A stretch of DNA of 64,000 nt from positions 374,711,054 to 374,775,053 of the forward strand of contig NC_053041.3 in the NCBI RefSeq assembly GCF_002575655.3. The letters run 5' to 3'. The DNA comes from Aegilops tauschii subsp. strangulata (lineage: Eukaryota; Streptophyta; Magnoliopsida; Poales; Poaceae). The notes below the pieces were generated by a model. That model did not search any database. It saw only the letters and a program-made list of their open reading frames with translations, and had not been told where the DNA came from. The position numbers and the translations under genes are program-made. This document shows, in pieces, positions 8,656-20,515 of the stretch (its first letter is position 1; the number at the start of each line of letters is the position of its first letter).

Positions 8656-11286
8656 CTAAATTACCGAAACGTGGATATGAATGTCTCCAACAATAAGCAT
8701 TTCATATTTCTTTTTGGCAGTAGGTAGAGGTAGTTCAAAACTTCCAATAGTGATTGTGAGAGATTTTTCAATAACATTAGTACCATTCACTTGGAATTGT
8801 TTCTTCGGAAAGTGCACCGCATGCTCATTACCATTGATATGAAAAGTGACCTTGCTTTTATTACAATCAATAACAGCCCCTCCAGTATTCAAAGTGGGTC
8901 TACCAAGGATAATCGACATGTTGTCGTCCTCGGGCATCTCAAGTATAACAAAGTCAGTTAAGATAGTAACATAAGCAACAACAATGGGCACATCCTCACA
9001 AACACCGATAGGTATAGCAGTTGATTTGCCAGCCATTTGCAAAGATATTTTAGTAGGTGTGGGTTTATTCAAATCAAGTCTTTTATATAAAGAGAAAGGC
9101 ATAACACTAACACTAGCTCCTAAATCACATAAAGCAGTTTTCACATAATTTCTTTTGATGGAGCAAGCTATGGTTGGTATTCCCGGATCTCCATGTTTTT
9201 TAGGTACTCCACCCTTCAAAGTATAATTAGCAATCATGGTGGAGATTTTAGCTTCCGGTATTTTTCTCTTATTGGTGATGATGTCTTTCATGTATTTTGC
9301 ATAAGTAGGCATTTTTAAGATATCAGTCAAGCGGGTACGCAAAAAGACTGGCCTCAGCATTTCAGCAAAGCGTTCAAATTCTTCATCATCTTTCTTCTTA
9401 GTTGATTTAGGTGGAAAGGGCATAGTTTTTTGAACCCATGGTTCTCTTTCCTTACCGTGTTTTCCAGCAACAAAGTCTCTTTTATCATATCTTTTATTCT
9501 TGGGTTGTGGGTTATCAAGATCAACAGCTGGTTCTATTTCAACATCATTATCTGGTTCTTTATTATTTATTTGAGTATCTTCATGAAACTCATCGTTATC
9601 TTTCTCATTATCAGACGGTGAGTGTTCACTACCAGATCGAGTTTCAGCATCAGAAATACAGACTTCATTATCAGGAGGTTTTTCTACTTCAGGTTCACTA
9701 GAGGCGTGCAAAGTCCTATCGTTTTTCTTCTTCCTTTTCTTTTTAGAAGGACTAGGTGCATCAGTGTTAACTCTTTGAGAGTCTTGTTCAATTCTTTTTG
9801 GGTGTCCCTCAGGATAAAGTGGTCCCTGAGTCATTCTACCCCCTCTAGTCATTACTCTAACAGCGTGATCATTGATATTATTATTCATTTCATCAAGCAA
9901 CTCTCTTTGAGATTTAGCAACTTGTTCTAATTGAGTTTGAACCATAGAGGCATGCTTTCCTACACCTCTAACATCATTTGAGATTCTAAATAACAAGTCA
10001 CTGAAGCGAGCAATCATATCAGAATTGTATTTTAATTGTTTCATAACATTTGCATTGAAGTGATCTTGCTTTCTAATGTAATTATAGAACTCATATAAGC
10101 ATTGACTAGGATGTTTATTATAAGGAATATCACCTTCATCAAACTTAAGTAAGGAATTTACCTCTACCACCTTAGGTTGTAGTGGTGTTTCAAGCCCATG
10201 TATTTCTTCGATAGGTGGCAAATTTTTAACATCCTCTGCTTTAATACTTTTTTCCTACATAGATTTCTTTGCCTCTTGCATATTTTCAGGACTGAGATAT
10301 AAGATAACCCTCTTCTTCGAAGTAGGTTTAAATGGTGATTCAGGAAGGATCCAATCATCATTATTTTTGAATATGTTATTCAATAATTCTTCAGCTTGTC
10401 CAATAGTTCGTTCCCTGAAAACACAACCAGCACAACTATCTAGGAAATCCCAAGAAGCATCGGTTAGTCTGTTATAGAAGATATCAAGTATTTCATTTTT
10501 CTTAAGAGGATGATCAGGCGAAGCATTAAGCAATTGGAGAAGCCTCCCCTAAGCTTGTGGGAGACTCTCTTCTTTAATTTGCGCAAAGTTAAATATTTCC
10601 TGTAAGGCAGCTTGTTTCTTATGAGCAGGAAAATGTTTCTCAAAGAAGTAATAAATCATATCCTGGGGACTACGCACACAACCAGGAGCAAGAGTGTTAT
10701 ACCAAGTCTTAGCATCACCCTTTAATGAGAACGGAAATAATTTGAGAATATAATAATAGCGAATCTTCTCATCATGAGCAAAAAGGGTGGCTATGTCATT
10801 AAACTTAGTAAGATGTGCCACAACAGTTTCAGTTTCATAACCATGGAAAGGATTATATTCAATGAAAGGAATTAACTCTGGGTCGACAGAGAATTCATAA
10901 TCCTTATCATCAACAAAGATAGGTGAAGTAGCAAACTTAGGATCACATTTCATTCTAGCATTCAAAGATTTTTCTTTCAGTTTGCATAATAATTTCTTAA
11001 GATCATCTCTATCATTGCAAGCAAGAAAGTCTCTAGTTGTCTCCTCATCCATAACATAACCTTCCGGTATCTTAGGCAATTCATATCTAGGAGAACTAGT
11101 TCTAATAGGTGTTTCAAGATTTTTAGTTTCAAGCTCTTCATCAGTTTCAGCACTCTCAAAAGCTTTAGTTCTAGCAAGTTGTTCATCAAGAAATTCACCT
11201 AGTGGCACATTATCATCAAGCAAGGTACTAGCATCATCATAAATATCATTCATAGCAGAAGTAGTATCATCAATAACTTCCAACAT
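8656..11286 (-). pseudogene. Gypsy G1 gag-protease, minus strand, two in-frame amber stops
   Basis: One reading frame runs from 11286 down to 8656 (877 codons), interrupted only by TAG at 10549-10551 and TAG at 10255-10257. The gag part has LFPFSLKGDAKTWYNTL and HFPAHKKQAALQEIFNFA. A Lys-rich acidic linker follows. The aspartic protease shows ALCDLGASVSVMPFSLY and MSIILGRPTLNT. No reverse transcriptase or integrase follows, so the family looks non-autonomous (gag-pro only). Upstream of 11286 the frame is lost by small indels relative to the G2 copy, which starts MKNLKHVK at 61257. It continues normally through the site where CACTA B split the G2 copy, so it serves as the reference for that insertion. 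Confidence 0.85.
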
Positions 11287-11479
11287 ATGAGGATTAATAG
11301 CATGTGGTGGTGTTGCAAGTTTACTATAACAGAAGGTGAATCAAGTGAAGAGCTAGATGGCAGTTCCTTACCTCCCTCGTCTTAGTGGGAAAAATCTAAG
11401 TCTTAGCATCCTTCAAATTTTCGTAGTGATAATTTGATAATAATCCCAAGTGACTCAAAAAATATAGCTATGCTCCCCG

Positions 11480-11497
11480 GCAACGACACCAGAAAAA
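11480..11497 (-). promoter_or_regulatory. Primer-binding site of gypsy G1 (degenerate)
   Basis: On the minus strand, TGGTGTCGTTGCCGGGGA lies a few bases after the LTR end at 11503. Other gypsy elements here have TGGCGCCGTTGCCGGGGA at the same place, so two positions have mutated. Confidence 0.7.
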
Positions 11498-11502
11498 GGT
11501 CT

Positions 11503-12898
11503 TGATAACCCACAAGTATAGGGGATCGCAACAGTTTTCGAGGGTAGAGTATTCGACCCAAATTTATTGATTTGGCACAAGGGGAGCCAAAGAATATTTG
11601 CAAGTATTAGCAGCTGAGTTTTCAATTCAAACACACCTGGAGATTATTTATCTGAGCAAAGTGATCAGTAGCAAAGTAGTATGATAGTTTTGATAGTAGT
11701 AGCAACAGCAATAGTGATAGTAATGATTTTGTAGAAAGTGCAACAGTAACAGTAGCAGTAGTAACTTAGTAGGAACAATATAAGAGAAATTCGTAGGCAT
11801 TGGATCCGTGAATTCGTTGGATGATATTCATCATATAACAGTCATAACCTAGGGTGATACGGCACTAGCTCCAGTTCATAAACATAATGTAGGCATGTAT
11901 TCCGTAAATAGTCATACGTGCTTATGGAAAGAACTTGCATGGCATATTTTGTCCTACCCTCCCATGGCAGCGGGGTCCTATTGGAAACTAAGGGATATTA
12001 AGGACTCCTTTTAATAGAGAACGGGAACAAAGCATTAACACATGGTGAATACATGAACTCCTCAATCTACGGTCATCACCGGGAAGTGTCCCGACTTCTG
12101 TCACTCCGGGTTTGCCGGATCATAACACGTAGTAGGTGACAATAACTTGCAAGATCAGATCTGGAACATAGATATAATGGTGATAACATAAACGGTTCAG
12201 ATCTGAAATCATGGCACCCGGTCCCAAAGTGACATGCATTAAGCATGGCAAAGTCATAGCAACATCAATCTCAGAACATAAATGATACTAGGGATCAAGC
12301 CCTAACAAAACTAACTCAATTAAATGATGAATCTCATCCAACTCCTCACCGACCAGCGAGCCTACAAAGGAGTTACTCACTCTCAATGGGGAGCATCATG
12401 GAATTGGTGATGGAGAAGGGTTGGTGATGACAAAGATCGAACATCCCCTTCTCCGGAGCCCCAAACGGACTCCAGATCTGTCCTCCCGATGAAGAACAAG
12501 AGGTGGCGGCGGCTCTATCTCGTGAAATGCGATAATTCTTCCTCCCTGATTTTTTCCGCCGAAAATGTGATTTTATAGTATCAGGGTTAAGGCCTGCAGG
12601 GCCACCAGGTGGGGACAACCCACCTGGGCGCGCCTGGAGGGGGCGCGCCCTGGTGGGTTGTGCCCACCCAGGTGCCCCCTCCGGTGGTTCTTGGCTCCGG
12701 AAATTCTTTTTTATTGTATAAAAATCCTCGCAAAGTTTCATTCTAATCCGAGAACTTTTATTTTTGCACAAAAACAACACCATGGTAGTTCTACTGAAAA
12801 TAGCCTTAGTCCGGGTTAGTTTCATTCAAATCATGCAAATTAGAGTCCAAAACAAGAGGAAAAGCATTAGGAAAAGTAGATACGACAGAGACGTATCA
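11503..12898 (-). mobile_element. Gypsy LTR shared by tandem elements G2 (3' side) and G1 (5' side)
   Basis: On the minus strand it runs TGATACGTCTCTGTCGTATC (from 12898) to GTGGGTTATCA (11503), about 1.4 kb. Above 12898 is a polypurine tract (AAGCTTGGGGGAAT) and the 3' noncoding region of a gypsy. Below 11503 is a primer-binding site and gag. It is therefore at once a 3' LTR and a 5' LTR. A GC-rich inverted repeat (about 12600-12680) and TATAAAATC (about 12570, minus strand) mark the promoter region. Confidence 0.8.
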
Positions 12899-14394
12899 AT
12901 TCCCCCAAGCTTAAACCTTTGCTTATCCTCAAGCAATTCAGTTGATAAACTGAAAGTGAAAATGAAAAACTTTTACGAACTCTTTTGCTCTTGTTTACAT
13001 AAATAAGCTTAAGTAGCACCCAGGTTTTCAGCCCAGATTATAACTAACCATGTCGACAATAACTCTTAAAAATTATATTAACTCATATCAATGACATAAT
13101 CAACGAGCGAGCAATAATAAGATATATCAAATGACAACACTTTGTCAAAAAAACCATGATATAATATGACAATAGTGGTATCTCGTTAGCCCTTCTAAGA
13201 CCGCAAAACATAAATGCGGAGCACCTCCAAAGTTCAAGCAGCGACTACACGTTGTAATTCATGGTAGAAAAGATCCAGTCATGATGCACCCAACATTAGC
13301 TACACACAATGCATGAGGATGACAATAGTGCTCTCAAGTTCTGGCGCTTATTTGAGAAGGTGATGACACAACATGAAAGTAAATAGATTGTCCCTTTGCA
13401 GAGGGAAGCAGTGATTTGCAGCGGTGCCAGAGCTCAAACTTTTAAAATAGAGGTAAATGAAATTTTGAGAAATGCACCCTTCTTGTTTACTTCGCGACCA
13501 TTAGTTATCGGTATCTTCCATGCTAAACACATTAGTGGCGCTTCCCAAGCGATAAAAGTAAATGTTTACTCCCCGCCCACCAACAATCACACTCCAAGGC
13601 TAGTCTGAAACAACGGGTACCGTCCATACCAACAATAGTCATGGGGGAGTTTTGTTTAGTTATTTGCAATTCGAATTCAGGACTGGGAATCCCTATTACT
13701 GCCCCTCTCGTGCAAGTACGAGTGAATAAACACACATCATGAGAATAACCCGCTTAGCATGGAAGATACTGACTACCTCCTGTCGCTCTATGAAAAATCC
13801 AGGCACACAAAAAAGGATATTTATTTGAAGTTTTTAGAGGTGGCACATGAAATTTACTTAGGACGTAGGGTAATACCACATATGGGTAGGTATGGTGGAC
13901 TCACCTGGAATAACTTGGGTTTTAGGTTTTTGATGCACAAGCAGAATTCCCGCTTAGTACAGGTGAAGGCTAGCAAATAGGTTGAGAAGTGGCCAGCTAG
14001 AGAGCGAAAATGGTCATGAACATGCATTATGCATAAGTAACATTGGATACTAGCATGAGTAGGATATGAACACCATGAACATAAATATCATAGAGGCTGC
14101 GTTGGTTTTGATTCAACTACATGCATGAACATGTGCCAAGTCAAGCCACTCGAACATTCAGAGAAGGATACCATATCATCATACTACATTACAATCATTT
14201 TAACGCAATGTTGACATCCAAGATAAATAATTATCCACTCCTAGCTACTTAAGCATGGCATGAAAAACTATAATCTCTAATTGTCATTGCAAACATGTTT
14301 GATCATAATAGGCTGAATCATGGATACTAGGTTAAAGATATTTACAAAAACAGAACAAGTTGAGTTCACACCCGTTTCTCTCTGACATAGCCAG
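12899..14394 (-). mobile_element. Gypsy G2 3' noncoding region with polypurine tract
   Basis: The polypurine tract AAGCTTGGGGGAAT (minus strand) abuts the LTR at 12898. The rest has no credible ORF. It contains segments also present in RLG-B 3' DNA at 35400-35700 (for example the reverse complement of TTCCATGCTAGATGTGTTAT-like sequence near 13517). The last 193 bp (from TAACGCAATGTTGACATCC at about 14210 to GACATAGCCAG at 14394) are repeated at 16115-16308 and 22236-22429. Confidence 0.7.
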
Positions 14395-16109
14395 TGTTGG
14401 GAATCGTAGCATAATTTAAAATTTTCCTACGCTCACCAAGATGCATCTATGGAGTCTACTAGCAACGAGGGGAAAGGAGTGGATCTACATACCCTTGTAG
14501 ATCGCGAGCGGAAGCGTTCCAATGAACGTGGATGACGGAGTCGTACTCGCCGTGATCCAAATCACCGATGACCGAGTGCCGAACGGACGGCACCTCCGCG
14601 TTCAACACATGTACGGTGCAGCGACGTCTCCTCCTTCTTGATCCAGCAAGGGGGAAGGAGAGGTTGATGGAGATCCAACAGCACGACGGCGTGGTGGTGG
14701 ATGTAGCGGGTCTCCAGCAGGGCTTCGCCGAGCTTCTGCGAGAGAGAGAGAGGTGTTGCAGGGGAGGAGGGAGGCGCCCAAGGCTTAGATGTTGCTGCCC
14801 TCCCTTCCCCCCACTATATATAGGGCCAAGGGAGAGGGGGGGCGCAGCCTTGCCCCTTCCTTCAAGGAAGGGTGCGGCCAGGGGGGAGTCCTTCCCCCCC
14901 AAGGCACCTCGGAGGTGCCTTCCCCCTTTAGGACTCTCCCTTCTTTCTTATCTCTTGCGCATGGGCCTCTTGGGGCTGGTGCCCTTGGCCCATATAGGCC
15001 AAGGCGCACCCCTTACAGCCCATGTGGCCCCCCGGGGCTGGTGGACCCCCTTGGTGGACCCCCGGACCCCTTTCGGCACTCCCGGTACAATACCGATAAA
15101 GCGCGAAACTTTTCCGGCGACCAAAATAAGACTTCCCATATATAAATCTTTACCTCCGGACCATTCCGGAACCTCTCGTGACGTCCGGGATCTCATCCGG
15201 GACTCCGAACAACTTTCGGGTTTCCGCATACATATATCTCTACAACCCTAGCGTCACCGGACCTTAAGTGTGTAGACCCTACGGGTTCGGGAGACATGCA
15301 GACATGACCGAGACGCCTCTCCGGTCAATAACCAACAGCGGGATCTGGATACCCATGTTGGCTCCCACATGTTCCACGATGATATCATCGGATAAACCAC
15401 GGTGTCGAGGATTCAATCAATCCGTATGCAATTCCCTTTGTCAATCGGTATGTTACTTGCCCGAGATTCGATCGTCGGTATCCCAATACCTTGTTCAATC
15501 TCGTTACCGGCAAGTCTCTTTACTCGTACCGCAATGCATGATCCCGTGACTAACGCCTTAGTCACATTGAGCTCATTATGATGATGCATTACCGAGTGGG
15601 CCCAGAGATACCTCTCCGTCACACGGAGTGACAAATCCCAGTCTCGATCCGTGCCAACCCAACAGACACTTTCGGAGATACCCGTAATGCACCTTTATAG
15701 TCACCCAGTTACGTTGTGACGTTTGGCACACCCAAAGCACTCCTACGGTATCCGGGAGTTGCACGATCTCATGGTCTAAGGAAAAAATACTTGACATTGG
15801 AAAAGCTCTAGCAAACGAAACTACACGATCTTTTATGCTATGCTTAAGTTGGGTCTTGTCCATCACATCATTCTCCTAATGATGTGATCCCGTTATCAAT
15901 GACATCCAATGTCCATAGTCAGGAAACCATGACTATCTGTTGATCAACGAGCTAGTCAACTAGAGGCTTACTAGGGACAGGTTGTGGTCTATGTATTCAC
16001 ACATGTATTATGATTTCCGGACAATACAATTATAGCACGAATAATAGACTATTATCATGAACACAGAAATATAATAATAACCATTTATTATTGCCTCTAG
16101 GGCATATTT
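14395..16109 (-). mobile_element. Angela/WIS/BARE-type copia LTR, left copy, terminally truncated
   Basis: The plus strand starts TGTTGGGAATCGTAGCATAA and ends GCCTCTAGGGCATATTT, the reverse of the typical Triticeae Angela LTR. The usual outer TGTTGG before AAATATGCCC is absent, so six terminal bases are lost. The LTR is flanked by a 193-bp direct repeat of gypsy sequence, not a 5-bp duplication. Only about five substitutions distinguish it from the copy at 20516-22230. TATATATAG near 14815 and the GC-rich ORFs inside it are LTR features, not genes. Confidence 0.85.
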
Positions 16110-16944
16110 ATTATTTAACGCAATGTTGACATCCAAGATAAATAATTATCCACTCCTAGCTACTTAAGCATGGCATGAAAAACTATAATCTCTAATTGTC
16201 ATTGCAAACATGTTTGATCATAATAGGCTGAATCATGGATACTAGGTTAAAGATATTTACAAAAACAGAACAAGTTGAGTTCACACCCGTTTCTCTCTGA
16301 CATAGCCAGTTCATCAAATATTGTCATTATTGCCTTGCACTTGCAGGACCGAACGATTTGAAAATAATAATAGTGCAAGAGTACCGTGGACTAGGCTGGA
16401 ATCTGCAAACATTTTATTCAAAAGAAAAGACAAAGTAATATGGGCTCTTTGTTAGATCAACAATAATGCATATGAGAGCCACTCAACATTTTCATCGTGG
16501 TCTTCTCATCGGTATGACTCAATACAAAGAAAAGAAATTCACTGAAATATTTTTGGAGTTTTTGGGTTTTCTTGAACAAGCAAATAAAAGGGAAAAACAA
16601 AAACGAGAAAAACTATTTACACGGGAAATCTCCCAACAAGCAAAAGAAGAACAAGGAAATCTTTTTGGGTTTTCTTTTTAATTACTACAACTAACTACAC
16701 TAGAAAGAAAAATAAAAAAGAAGCAGGAAATATTTTTGTATTTTCTCAAAGTTTTTAAAACACACAAGAAGAAGGCGAGAAAATAAATCTAGCATGGATA
16801 ATACAACAAAAAAGTGTGGACACCGACAACAGGAATGAAATGTGTGAACATGAATGTAATGTCGGTGGAAATACGTACTCCCCCAAGCTTAGGCTTCTGG
16901 CCTAACTTGGTAATCACCGTCATAGCTTACATAGTGTAGGCACC
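16110..16944 (-). repeat. Duplicated gypsy 3' noncoding segment (left copy)
   Basis: This ~835-bp segment matches 22231-23063 almost base for base, from TAACGCAATG to GTAATCACCGTCA.AGCTTACATAGTG. In the right copy it continues into genuine gypsy sequence. Here it stops at about 16944 and joins copia integrase-region sequence. It includes an AAGCTTGGGGGAGT polypurine-like motif (minus strand) near 16882. Confidence 0.8.
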
Positions 16945-18631
16945 ATAGGAACATTTTCCCGCGTTGCGCTACTTTCCGGTTCGGAAGGGTGACTATCACC
17001 TCATCAAGTTCCACTTTCCTCCCACTCAATTCTTTCGAGAGAAACTCCTTCTCCAGAAAGGACCCGTTCTTAGCAACGAAGATCTTGCCTTCGGATCTGA
17101 GGTAGAAGGTATACCCAATAGTTTCCTTAGGGTATCCTATGAAGACGCATTTTTCCGATTTGGGTTCGAGCTTTTCAGGTTGAAGTTTCTTGACATAAGC
17201 ATCGCATCCCCAAACTTTTAGAAACGACAGCTTAGGTTTCTTACCAAACCATAATTCATACGGTGTCGTCTCAACGGATTTAGACGGTGCCCTATTTAAA
17301 GTGAATGCGGCAGTCTCTAAAGCATAACCCCAAAATGAGAGCGGTAAATCGGTAAGAGACATCATAGATCGCACCATATCCAATAGAGTGCGATTACGAC
17401 GTTCGGACACACCATTTCTCTGAGGTGTTCCAGGCGGCGTGAGTTGTGAAACTATTCCACATTTCCTTAAGTGTGTACCAAATTCGTGACTTAAATATTC
17501 TCCACCACGATCTGATCGTAAGAATTTTATTTTCCTGTCACGTTGATTCTCGACTTCACTCTGAAATTCCTTGAACTTTTCAAAGGTTTCAGACTTGTGT
17601 TTCATTAGGTAGACATACCCATATCTACTTAAATCATCAGTGAGAGTGAGAACATAACGATATCCTCCGCGAGCCTCAACACTCATTGGACCGCACACAT
17701 CGGTATGTATGATTTCCAATAAGTTGGTTGCTCGCTCCATTGTTCCGGAGAACGGAGTCTTGGTCATCTTACCCATGAGGCATGGTTCGCACGTGTCAAA
17801 TGATTCGTAATCAAGAGACTCCAAAAGTCCATCTGCATGGAGCTTCTTCATGCGCTTGACACCAATGTGACCAAGGCGGCAGTGCCACAAGTATGTGGGA
17901 CTATCGTTATCAACTTTACATCTTTTGGTATTCACACTATGAACATGTGTAGCATCACGTTCGAGATTCATCAAAAATAAACCATTGACCAGCGGGGCAT
18001 GACCATAAAACATATCTCTCAAATAAATAGAACAACCATTATTCTCAGATTTAAATGAGTAGCCATCTCGAATTAAACGAGATCCAGATACAATGTTCAT
18101 GCTCAAAGCTGGCACTAAATAACAATTATTGAGGTTTATAACTAATCCCGTGGGTAGATGCAGAGGTAGCGTTCCGACGGCGATCACATCGACCTTGGAA
18201 CCATTCCCGACGCGCATCGTCACCTCGTCTTTTGCCAGTCTCCGTTTATTCCGTAGTTCCTGATTTGAGTTACAAATATGAGCAACCGCACCGGTATCAA
18301 ATACCCAGGAGCTACTACGAGTACTGGTAAGGTACACATCAATTACTTGTATATCACATATACCTTGGGTGTTGCCGGCCTTCTTCTTGTCCGCTAAATA
18401 TTTGGGGCAGTTCCGCTTCCAGTGACCACTTCCCTTGCAATAAAAGCACTCAGTCTCGGGCTTGGGTCCATTCTTTGACTTCTTCCCGGTAACTGGCTTA
18501 CCGGGCGCGGCAACTCCGTTGCCGTCCTTCTTGAAGTTCTTCTTACCCTTGCCCTTCTTGAACTTAGTGGTTTTATTCACCATCAACACTTGATGTTCTT
18601 TTCTGATCTCTACCTCAGCTGATTTCAGCAT
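16889..18631 (-). pseudogene. Copia (Angela-type) gag C-terminus, protease and integrase; RT and RNase H missing
   Basis: In order the 580-residue ORF shows a CCHC zinc knuckle (CFYCKGSGHWKRNC), a protease site (FDTGAVAHIC), the HHCC region (HCRLGHIG...CEPCLMGK) and the integrase core (HTDVCGPM, SDRGGEYLS, GTPQRNGVSERRNRTLLD). It then reaches EKCVFIGYPKE and a short tail. The normal copia order continues with RT and RNase H, but sequence below about 16945 belongs to the duplicated gypsy segment. The last ~18 codons are therefore a chimeric readout of gypsy noncoding DNA. At about 18620 the frame shifts relative to the upstream gag ORF. It could not support transposition. Confidence 0.9.
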
Positions 18632-19202
18632 TGAATATACCTCGGGAATGGTCTTTTTCCATCCCCTGCATATTGTAGTTCATCACAAAGCTCTTGTAGC
18701 TTGGTGGAAGCGACTGGAGGATTCTGTCAATAACCGCGTCATCCGGGAGATTAACTCCCAGCTGAGACAAGCGGTTGTGCAACCCAGACATTCTGAGTAT
18801 GTGCTCACTAACAGAACTGTTCTCCTCCATTTTACAACTGAAGAACTTGTCGGAGACATCATATCTCTCGACCCCGGCATGAGCTTGAAAAACCAGTTTC
18901 AGCTCCTCGAACATCTCATATGCTCCATGTTTCTCAAAACGCTTTTGGAGACCCGGTTCTAAGCTGTAAAACATGCCGCACTGAACGAGGGAGTAATCAT
19001 CAGCACGCTGCTGCCAAGCGTTCATAACGTCTTGGTTCTCAGGGATTGGTGCTTCACCTAGCGGTGCTTCTAAGACATAATCTTTCTTGGCTGCTATGAG
19101 GATGATCCTCAGGTTCCGGACCCAGTCCGTATAGTTGCTGCCATCATCTTTCAGCTTGGTTTTCTCTAGGAACGCGTTGAAATTGAGGACAACGTGGGCC
19201 AT
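18615..19202 (-). pseudogene. Copia (Angela-type) gag N-terminal part
   Basis: The ORF starts MAHVVLNFNAFLEKTKLKDD and includes NYTDWVRNLRIIL, ALFSC-type capsid sequence (KFFSCKMEENSSVSEHILRM) and LPPSYKSFVMNY, typical of copia UBN2-type gag. It ends by frameshift where the ORF at 18631 takes over, within the phrase matching FNAEIS versus MLKSAEVEIRKE. The start codon lies about 1.3 kb from the LTR, normal for this family's leader. Confidence 0.85.
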
Positions 19203-19440
19203 TTGATCTATAATACATAGTGTAAAGATTTAGACTAAGTTCATGATAATTAAGTTCATATAATCAAATTATTTAATGAACTCCCACTCAGATAGACATC
19301 CCTCTAGTCATCTAAGTGAAACATGATCCAAATTCGACTAGGCCGTGTCCGATCATCACGTGAGACGGACTAGCCAAGATCGGTGAACATCTCCATGTTG
19401 ATCGTATCTTCTATACGACTCATGCTCGACCTTTTGGTCC

Positions 19441-19545
19441 TCCGTGTTCCGAGGCCATGTCTGTACATGCTAGGCTCGTCAAGTGAACCTAAGTGTATTG
19501 CGTGTGTTCCGAGGCCATGTCTGTACATGCTAGGCTCGTCAACAC
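19441..19545 (+). repeat. Two-copy direct repeat in the copia 5' leader
   Basis: GTGTTCCGAGGCCATGTCTG with the following TACATGCTAGGCTCGTCAA occurs at about 19445 and 19505, 60 bp apart. It lies between the primer-binding site and gag of the Angela-type element. No function is evident. Confidence 0.85.
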
Positions 19546-20496
19546 CCGTTGTATTCGAACGTAAGAATCTATCACACCCGATCATCACGTGGTGCTTCGA
19601 AACGACGAACCTTCGCAACGGTGCACAGTTAGGGTGAACACTTTCTTGAAATTATTATAAGGGATCATCCTACTTGCTACCGTCGTTCTAAGCAAATAAG
19701 ATGCAAAAACATGATAAACATCACATGCAATCAAATAGTGACATGATATGGCCAATATCATCATGCTCCTTTGATCTCCATCTTCGGGGCACCATGATCA
19801 TCTTCGTCACCGGCATGACACCATGATCTCCATCATCATGATCTCCATCATTGTGTCTTCATGAAGTTGTCACGCCAACGATTACTTCTACTTCTATGGC
19901 TAACCGTTTAGCAACAAAGTAAAGTAAATTACATGGCGTTATTCAATGACACGCAGGTCATGCAAAATAATAAAGACAACTCCTATGGCTCCTGCCGGTT
20001 GTCATACTCATCGACATGCAAGTCGTGATTCCTATTACAAGAATATGATCAATCTCATACATCACATATATCATTCATCATATCTTCTGGCCATATCATA
20101 TCACATATATCACTTGCTGCAAAAACAAGTTAGACGTCCTCTAATTGTTGTTGCAAGTTTTTACGTGGTTTGTAGGTTTCTAGCAAGAACGTTTTCTTAC
20201 CTACGTATGACCACAACGCGATTTGCCAATTTCTATTTACCCTTCATAAGGACCCTTTTCATCGAATCCGTTCCGACTAAAGTAGGAGAGACAGACACCC
20301 GCTAGCCACCTTATGCAACTAGTGCATGTCAGTCGGTGGAACCTGTCTCACGTAAGCGTACGTGTAAGGTCGGTCCGGGCCGCTTCATCCTACAATGCCG
20401 CCGAAACAAGAAACGACTAGTAGCGGCAAGAAGAATTGGCAACATCAACGCCCACAACTTCTTTGTGTTCTACTCGTGCATAGTAACTACGCATAG

Positions 20497-20515
20497 GCCT
20501 GGCTCATGATGCCAC
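20497..20515 (-). promoter_or_regulatory. Copia primer-binding site (initiator-Met tRNA type)
   Basis: On the minus strand, GTGGCATCATGAGCCAGGC directly follows the LTR end (CCCAACA). It resembles the standard TGGTATCAGAGC primer-binding site of copia elements, with small changes. It shows that the LTR at 20516-22230 is the 5' LTR. Confidence 0.75.

Noticed and set aside
9430..9930. Plus-strand ORFs opposite gag of G1 (also 59526-59750)
   Set aside because: Antisense shadows of the gag linker, which has simple Glu/Asp/Lys-rich codons.
14568..15251. 227-codon ORF, repeated almost identically at 20689-21372
   Set aside because: It lies wholly inside the Angela-type LTR and is antisense to the element; its conservation reflects the duplication, not coding selection.
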